From: Dysidea avara
Taxonomy: Eukaryota; Porifera; Demospongiae; Dictyoceratida; Dysideidae
Assembly (NCBI RefSeq): GCF_963678975.1
Contig: NC_089272.1
Location: 22,581,399-22,645,398, forward strand
Direction of reading: 5' to 3'
Length of the DNA: 64,000 nucleotides
Shown here: positions 28,540-37,500 of the stretch, one piece after another
Layout of the letters: each line of letters starts with the position of its first letter
Position numbering within the stretch: the first letter of the stretch is position 1
The notes under the pieces: generated by a model
What the model was told of the DNA's origin: nothing
The model's database searches: none
The model's input: the letters and a program-made list of their open reading frames with translations, nothing else
Position numbers and translations under genes: made by a program

Positions 28540-31500
28540 CACACACCTTCTCCATCATTGAACACATCAAATAACTGTGAACCATCATGACATTGACGTT
28601 CAATAAGGTCGTCCACAAACACTCCTCTCTAAACAACACACAATATGAAAGTTAAGGTTACGGGATACTGTAAACCCCACATGTACACTATCAATCATTT
28701 TTCATGATTAGGGGTTTGATTTTTCTCAATGCATTGTTATCAAATATTTATGCATTCTTAACTTCTCATTAATCGACATGAAATTCAAATGTTGTTATGG
28801 AAACATGAGTTGTCACCATGCCAATTAGTGAAAATTATGAACCAAAAATCAATGCATTGTTATCAAATATTTATGCATTCTTAACTTCTCATTAATCGAC
28901 ATGAAATTCAAATGTTGTTATGGAAACATGAGTTGTCCCCATGCCAATTAGTGAAAATTATGAACCAAAAATCAGACCAATGAAGAGCCATGAGAACTTA
29001 ATAACAATTCTAAGATTTGAAGAACATCACTTGTGAGGGACTGACAAAAGGATTTGTGAATAATGCGTATAGTTGCTGAAATATGACTACAATATGGCCT
29101 AAAGCAAGACACTGTGGTCACAAAATTTATTTTTAAATTGATATCACAAGCAATAGAAACATTATTTCTAACAAAAAGCTCCAGTCAGGACCTAGACAAG
29201 AAGCCAAACTAGATACAAAATGTTAACAACTAGTTTGACAGTCCTGATTTTTTATTCAGGAAAATATCGCCATTAGTCAGCAAAACTACGCATGTGCTTA
29301 CAGGTGTGCCAGTTGCTAAGTGTGTTGTTTCTATGTCATCTTGTACTGTTAGGTATGTTTTCTTGTACCTTGTACCTGTCCAGTCAGCACACCATGATTC
29401 TCCCAACAATTTAAGCCTGTTACCAGCTGATACACAACACCGCCTTAATTACGTAATAAAATTTTTGTTTGACAGTCGCTCAGTATCCCGTAACCTTAAG
29501 AAAATTTTGAAAGACTGAGCTAGTTATTATTGTATTGTAATTTGACTTTTTACACCTTGCTAGATATATACTGTACATCTAGCATTACAGCAACTTACAC
29601 TCAAGCTTTCATGTATACCCAAATCTCCCTTAGATGGGTTTAGCAAATCAGTTATCACCTATAGTGTACATGGGAGACAAAGGTACATGCAGTACATGTA
29701 CATCTGTAAGCACAACACATAACATGTTCTATGATAATATCTGATTGTCCAACTAATGTTCATACAAACTCATTGTTCTGAAAAGCCATTATGTATAGAC
29801 TACAGAGCACTGTTTAATTACTCTAGAACATGCTCTTGATAGCATGCACGCATAAAAATACTCTAATTGAACAGTCACTATGATTTTGTGTTCAACTGTG
29901 TAGTGTGTACTGCATTTACATGTACTATATTATGAACTCTTGCTAAAACACTCTTGTAATTGTATAAGTGTATACTGACATTGTACAGTAAGTGTTTGTA
30001 GACATACGTACATAGGGTACATACATGTATATAAGAACTGTATAAGGTACGTCTGTTTTCAAATAAGAATTAAGAGACAATGGCAGTAGACATTACAGTA
30101 TATGACAGTGTAGCTGCATGTACAGTATATTTACACACACTGTATGTGTACTATGGCATACATATCTACATAGTATATACAGTATCTGTTCATACTTCAT
30201 TATAGATCTCCAAGTATGATGCCCGCACTGTAAATTCCTCTTGTCCAGAGTTCTGAATGTTTAAAGGAAAAACGTGCAAGAGTCATGTACTGCCATGTTA
30301 TGATAGCACGCCATAAAACTAAGATAGAGCTGAGTGATAGTACAACTATCACTATTCACGAGTGATAGTAACTTTTATATCATGATAACGATAGTATCAC
30401 GATATTACTAGTGGTTATCAAATCCAATTATACATGCCACGTATCTGCTTTTTAACACTCCATTGATCAAGATTATCCTGTATTACAGTTGTAATCTTTG
30501 TGGTGCATGCTTGACTGGATTTTCGTTACCTCAGTGTCAGTACTATTATGTTTTTCTACTGTTATCCATGTTTTGACTACAGGTACAGATCATGTTTAAC
30601 ATATCGCAATAGTAGATTGCATACTATCATTAGACTATGGCATACATAGCAGTGATGTGCGATATTAGGATTTTGGTTTCGGTACGATATCGATATGATA
30701 ATTTGGTAAAATATTGAAATTTCAATACTTTTTTGGTATTTTTTCTTTTGATTAATTGCGTGGGGCAGATGTTTATAATTAGCAGCTATGCTTTATAGAA
30801 TTTGTGATGAAGGTAATAACAAGCCTTGGAAACTGGTAGACGCTTTTTAAAATGGCTAAACTGTACAGAACTTAGCTTCATTTCTACCATGATTGCACAA
30901 TCACATACCAAAAGTAGTAAATTACCAAAATATTATGAAAATTGTAGCAAAATATTGACTAAATGATAAATATTGATCAATATCAGTTATAAAAATATTG
31001 AGACTCAATACGATATTGAAAAAATATTGCAATGTCGATAATTTTTCGGTATATTGCACGTCACTAAGCTTTGAAGTTTAGTCGTTAATGAGGTATTTAA
31101 AATCTAATAGATAGCTGTACGTAGGTAGGTATCTAAACTGGTTAGGTACCCATGACAAAATTTTTTGTCATGTGCATCACATGCTTTGCTGGATTCCAGT
31201 CACAATAGCCATCAGAAATCATTGCTAGAGTGTAAAGAAAACATCGCTGGATCATAAAGATGATCATATTCATCTAGGAAGCATACCAGTGAGTTATATT
31301 AGCACTAATTGGATCAGGAAGCCACCATTACCAGAGCCATACGAGCCATAGTCTAAATCGGATATTGCCTAAATCCACTGTATCTTCACTATTTTAGAGA
31401 CCTTTGGAATGGCACATAATCACCACGGGCTTTGCCCTCGGTGATTATTGTGTTACTCCTCAGGTTTCTAAAATAGCAAAGATACCTGGATTTGTGCAAT

Positions 31501-34500
31501 AAGCTATACTTATCACAATCGTTACTATCACGATAATTGATAGATTGCAACTATCAATCATAATACATATAATTCAACCAGCTACTGTAAATCAGGAAAT
31601 TTTGTCGTCAATAATTTTCATCACTAGCTGTATCGACGAAAATTAAAACAATGAATTATTTTTAACTATATATACACAAATAATTTGTGCATGCAAATAG
31701 CTATTAATGTATACTGTTAGGGCTGTGCGATAATAGTAAAACCTATATCTCGATAAGTGACAACCATTTTATCTCGGTAATTGATATTATCTCAATAACA
31801 ATGTAATATTGTAAGAACAGTTTTGCATATTTGTTGACATAAAGTCCTTGTCAAGTCAGAAATTTTACCTGTTCCTCATTTAATTCGATATTTTTCCAAA
31901 GGTTTTCCATCTGACTGTGGTTGATATACACTAGATTACGGAGATTTACTATTATCTCAATAATGAAAATCATTATCTAATTTACGATAGGTGATTTGGG
32001 TATCTACACTGTAGATTATCTATTTTATCTAAATTATCTCCCAGCCCTATATACTGTAGTTATTGTCAAATTTTTTTTGCCAATTTTGCTAGCGATGAAA
32101 ATATGTTGCGTTGAAATTCTAAGGGTCCAGATAAAATGGCACTAAATGCAATTTTGCTCCTATATATATGGACAAGATTTAGTGCCACTAAGCACTAAAT
32201 CTTCCCTATAATACATGTGGGATGAAGCACTATACTCAAATATTATTTCTTGCCCTTATATGTAGGAAAGATGTAGTGCTAAGGTGCACTAAATGTTCCC
32301 TACAATGTAGTAGGCAAAATATTGTTCAAAGAAGCACTAATTATTCCCTACATTGTTGTAGGCATAAAATAATACTTCATTATTAACACTCCACCTTGTT
32401 TAGAGCTAAAAATATTTCTCTGTGTCCTGTTTGCTTCTTGAATGCTAGTTGACATGTCTGGCAGAGAAAGGTGTTGGTATTAGCTAAAAATATTTCTCTG
32501 TGTCCTGTTTACTCCTTGAAAGGTGTTGGTATTTTACAATTGGTAATACCAGTCCACTATCCAGTTGTACTGGTTTTAAAGCTAGTCTTACAAGTATGCC
32601 CAGCGTTGCATATAAAGCAGGTAGTGCATTGCTACTCAGTCTCCTACCTTGGTCAGTTGCTAGCGTGCAGCTTCATGCTGCTTACGAATATTAAACAATG
32701 CACGACCAGAATTGATAAAAGAAGCAGAAGAGAAGTCTTTCTTTTTTCACCACTTTTGTGAGCATTGGGCATTATCGCACATCAGAGATAACGTAGTTTA
32801 TTTGTACGATTCTCTTCAACCTAAAAGCATCAACTCAACTCTTGCTGAACAACTGTATTCATTATATGGGAACCGGATTGTGAAAATTCCACAAGTTCAA
32901 CTTCAAAAGGGAAACAAAGACTGTGGCTGCTTTGCAATTGCATTTTGCGTATCACTAATGTTTGGAGACGACCCCGCCACTCTTTGTTATGATCAAAACG
33001 AAATGCGAAAACACCTGATGCAATGTTTTGAGACTAAATGTTTTTCCCTGTTTCCATCACAAAGCAAGAAGTCTCGAAATTAAAATCTCTCTTTCCTAAC
33101 TGGCTCATCTAGACTAAATCAAAAATATTGATTATATTGATTATTTTGCCTAAAGGTTTTAGTACAATAACTCAATTGAATTTATGTGAGGGTATTATCG
33201 TAGGTTATCACCCATAGTCTCAGACTTGGGTGGTAATTAAAATATGTTACTGGGATACAACCGCTTTATATTCATAACTTGCTTGATTTTTTTTTTGCTA
33301 AAGTCTATAACTTTATGCATGCATGTATGGAAGAAATTATTTAAACAATTATAGCTACAGCCTATACCAGCAGATACATATTGCAATAAAAATGTCTAGG
33401 TGTCTTTCGACTGATTATGATTTTTGTTATAATTACCATATCTGTTGGTTAGAGCTTGCTATCTTGGCCCAAGGTGTGATTGTTCTTCCCTACTGTTCCC
33501 CGTGCAATTTGCAGGCGTGCACCTGGCACTGCAGGCTGTCAAGGGCGCACGCCTGGTTTACTATAATTGTTTCCAGAAAGAAACGTACATGTGTGTACAT
33601 GTGTGTCTGTCTGCACCCATGTGAGCTAATGGTTTTGTGTCAAAAGCAGTCTATGTGTTAGAAATGGAGGCAGCATAAGAACTATACTGTACACCGGCAA
33701 ACTTTGACGAGGGTAAACTTTGATGAATCTGCTCTTAGGCAAAGTTGACGAAATAAACTTTGACGAATTGTTTGAAATCACCAATAAGAACCTGGGCACT
33801 TATTTTATGTTGACGAAATAAATTTTGATGAATTCACTTTGATTCGTCAAAGTTTCCCTTCGTCAAAGTTTCCCAGTGTACGGTATTAAGCGCCTATATA
33901 GTCAGGTAAGTTTTGCTCTTGCTCTAAGGCAGTTTAGGCACGGCAGCTTTCTAAAACTTTGTGAACGTTTTGTTGTGGGTTCTATGGGTGTTTAAAAATG
34001 ACAAAACTACACTACCAGCTTCCTGAGTTACTAGGAATAGCGTAGCACTTTGAGTTGGAATTGAGGGCATGTCCAGCTAGTATGTGTATGAAAACCAGGG
34101 CTGAATAGTTTTCTTTGAAAACACGTTAACCAAGCTATACTTCTCTTCATGCATTTGTGGGTTTAACTATATTGTAAGTTGAGCATTCCTTAGTAACCAT
34201 TTCATATTTTGCAGTAATTACAATTATTATGTAATTAGTATTATTATGTAATTAGTATTTCATGAAATGCTAATTTGTATTAATTAATTTAAATGGTTTC
34301 TATGTAACCGTAATCCTGCTGTCCCAACTATGTTGGCCTTTATGTGTCTTGTGACATCATGGATAAAGTCCATAAGTGCAACTCCATTTATATTTGTATG
34401 TATATACGCATAGCAAGAATCAACCATGGGATTCCATGCAACATTAAATTATGTATCCAAGAAAGAAGCAGACCTATATGCAAAGAAGTTGCTATAGTAA

Positions 34501-37500
34501 TAAATATGCATACTTACAAGAAGTACTAAACTCTCATTTTTAAAACTAAGTAAACTACTATAACCCATAGTCACATGTTTACAATATGTTATACCAGGAA
34601 TCAAAGGGTACTACTGCCTTAGCATCAAAGGTAGAAGGCTGTTATGAGGTTGTATGGAAAATAAAGTACAAGCAGTTGAAGTACTGCAACTAAAACAGCA
34701 ACAATTCACTATGATCACTTCAATAGAATTTAGTGCCTGAGCACAATATAGTTCCTACACTAATGTAGGGAAGATTTAGTGCCTGGAGCACAATATAGCT
34801 CCTACACTAATGTAGGGAAGATTTAATGCCTGGAGCACAATATAGTTCCTACACTAATGTAGGGAAGATTTAGTGTTGAGCACAATTCATCTCCTACACT
34901 AATGTAGGGAAGATTTAGTGCCTGGAGCACAATATAGGTCCTACACTAATGTAGGGAAGATTTAGTGTTGAGCATAATTCATCTCCTACATTACTGTAGG
35001 GAAGATTTAGTGCTTGTGGCACTAAATCTCCCCTATAGTAGTGTAGGAAATGAACCCCTTTTAGTGCCATTTTGTACGGAACCAAATTCTAATAGACGAA
35101 AATTTTCTATGCCTAAATTTTCCTGATCTACGGTATGCGGTGACACTTAAGAAAATGAGAATTAATAAATCACTTAGTGTCCTGAAAATTCAGGACCAAT
35201 TTTTATATCTACATAGATATATTGTAATAATATTTTTGGTTGGTTTCAAGGTGTCCTACTGTAGCTTGCTTGTTATATATGTGTTTATGATATCAACCAC
35301 AAAGTACACTACAGTAGCTGTTCTAGATAATACAGGAAGTGGCAGCATACACAAGATAGTTTAGTAAATTGTAAGGTTTTCCATTATCAATTCAGCACAC
35401 ACATACTGTACCTCAGTGATGGCCTGGCTAATTTCATCAATAGCTAATCCTATCAGTCCATGCTGGCCTCCTTCCTCTCCACGTATGGTGAACGTCTTGC
35501 CAGAACACGTCTGACCATATGCAAAGATAGTTGCTGTTGAAGACAATTGATATACACTGTACTTAACTGTATTCAATAATGTAAATACATGTGTAGACCT
35601 TACACTGTGTGCAGTACATACAGTGTAGTGTAGTGTACCACAATATCCTGTACATGTACCATAGTGCAGTACACACTAGTCTCTTACCATTGTATCCTTC
35701 TAATGATGACACCACCATTGGCTTGACAAGAGTATCATAGATGGTCTGTGTCTCTACTTCTTGGTTGAAAACATAATCTACAGAGGTGTAATAAATGTAT
35801 GTGCATGTATTATACACACATACAAAGTAAACAAGTTTATGAATGTTGTGTTACAAGTATACTAAAGCTTTGTTATAGAGTTATTTTATTTTATACGTAA
35901 AGTGGGTGTGGTTTCTTTTGTTAATCAACTACAGTTCTCATCTTACCCAACTCAAAATATTGTACATGTACCATGCATGTTACATACCAGCGTGAAGGAG
36001 AGTGTTACCAGATCTATGATTAACCCTGTTACATAATTTAATTTTAAAGCCAGGGAACACTAAATTACCTGCCTGGTCTTATTTTGGTTTCGTTCCTAGT
36101 GGTGGCAGTAAGCCCAAGGGCCTACAGAAGCCTAAGAATATTTATTTAGTGTTTCAGGAAACATTGTTACTAATATACTATCTTTGGCTAAACCCTGAGA
36201 AGCCAACATATTGACCTTTTTAGCTACTATTTTATTTTATTTACCATGTTACAACTATCACTGATATAATGTTACAAATATCAATACTAAATTGAAAATC
36301 TAGATTATTTGGCTTCAAATATCTAGATTACTAAAAATGCTATATCGCCCAACTTTAGTGAGAACGTCGAGCTGCTGACCCATAATCAAATCCTTTAAGC
36401 ATGTTGAATGGACAAATCATGGAGAATTTCAGTTGCACAAGTTTAATGTTTTAATTAGTGCTGTTAAATTGTTTATGGGTCGGAAGTGTTAAATATTAGC
36501 TGCGACACAGGGCATTCAGGCTTTTTCCTGACATGTATCCTCAGGCTTTTAAAGCCCTCATGCCTGTGTTACATCTACAGTGTGTATTATATATTTGAAA
36601 TTCGGTATACCCATATTAAACCGTTATTTGATACTAACAGTTTTCTGTTTAGGAGTTAATTAATTAATCCACTCACCACTACAATTAACCACCCTATATG
36701 GCAGAGTCAATTATAAATGCCTGCAGTGTAGCACTCTGTAACTTCTGTTAAGGTGGCGATAAAGCAATGATGCAATACATATGATGTAATTTGTGGTAAA
36801 TCAGGCAGGGCTAATTACATAATAAACTAACCCAGCATAAAAACAGCCACGAATAACAGGTGAGTTGTTAGCGAAAACAACAAGCAGCTGCTGCTACACA
36901 GTTCAGGTGGAATGTAACACGTAACTCACCTTTACAACAAATTAACAACCTTGACAACGTGAAATAATAATTATTTATTTCGAATCACTGGTCTTTTCTT
37001 TGTAGATAATGGTAAGCAATAGTGTCTGAATAATTCTACGTACACTGTATCTGTATATCATATATCCATTCTATGGCTTTTTCGCTTGGTGTGAACGGTG
37101 GAACAAGGCTCTCATCTGCTTGTAAACGCCATATATTTCGACTTGTAAATCGCTTCCACTTATTGATACATAGAATGCTTCTTGTAATACTGTAGTATGC
37201 TTTCATCATGTGAAGTATTGGAGCTAAAACTTGAGGTTATTGAGAGATAACACATCTTCTGTAGTCCACTAAGTACCACCATTTTCTTGGTTTGAGAGCA
37301 GTTCTATGCTTTATACTCTCTACGAATGACAGTTTATTTGCATGCAAAATTAAGTACTAGCTTTCAATATGTCTTAAAGTTGAGACCATGTTGAGATACA
37401 GCAGATTGTTGTCAAGAATGTGCGTTATTGTTTTAGCACCACCTTACAGTAAATGTTTCAATAGTCCCCCTGTACTGATTACGCCCTTAAGTGAATGGGA

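Larger units (their letters stand above)
31583..35135 (+). mobile_element. 3.55-kb TIR transposon with Ulp1-type protease remnant
   Basis: Ends TACTGTAAATCAGGAAA and (inverted) TACCGTAGATCAGGAAA. Inside both ends, a subterminal block matches in inverted order, including AAAATGGCACTAAA, AGATTTAGTGCCAC and AAGCACTAAATCTTCCCTA. It contains the protease fragment at 32,712-33,083, nested MITEs at 31,718-32,049 and 33,685-33,885, and a 47-bp minisatellite near the right end. Ulp1 proteases occur in Mutator-like and KDZ (Zisupton-like) transposons; which type this is cannot be decided, and no target duplication is clear. Confidence 0.65.

Noticed and set aside
32471..32761. ORF just upstream of the protease fragment as its N-terminal part
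   Set aside because: It is in a different frame and shows no protease-like motif; joining the two would need assumed frameshifts.
18181..35400. Separate small genes for each kinesin-like ORF
   Set aside because: Phases and motif order show they are exons of one gene.
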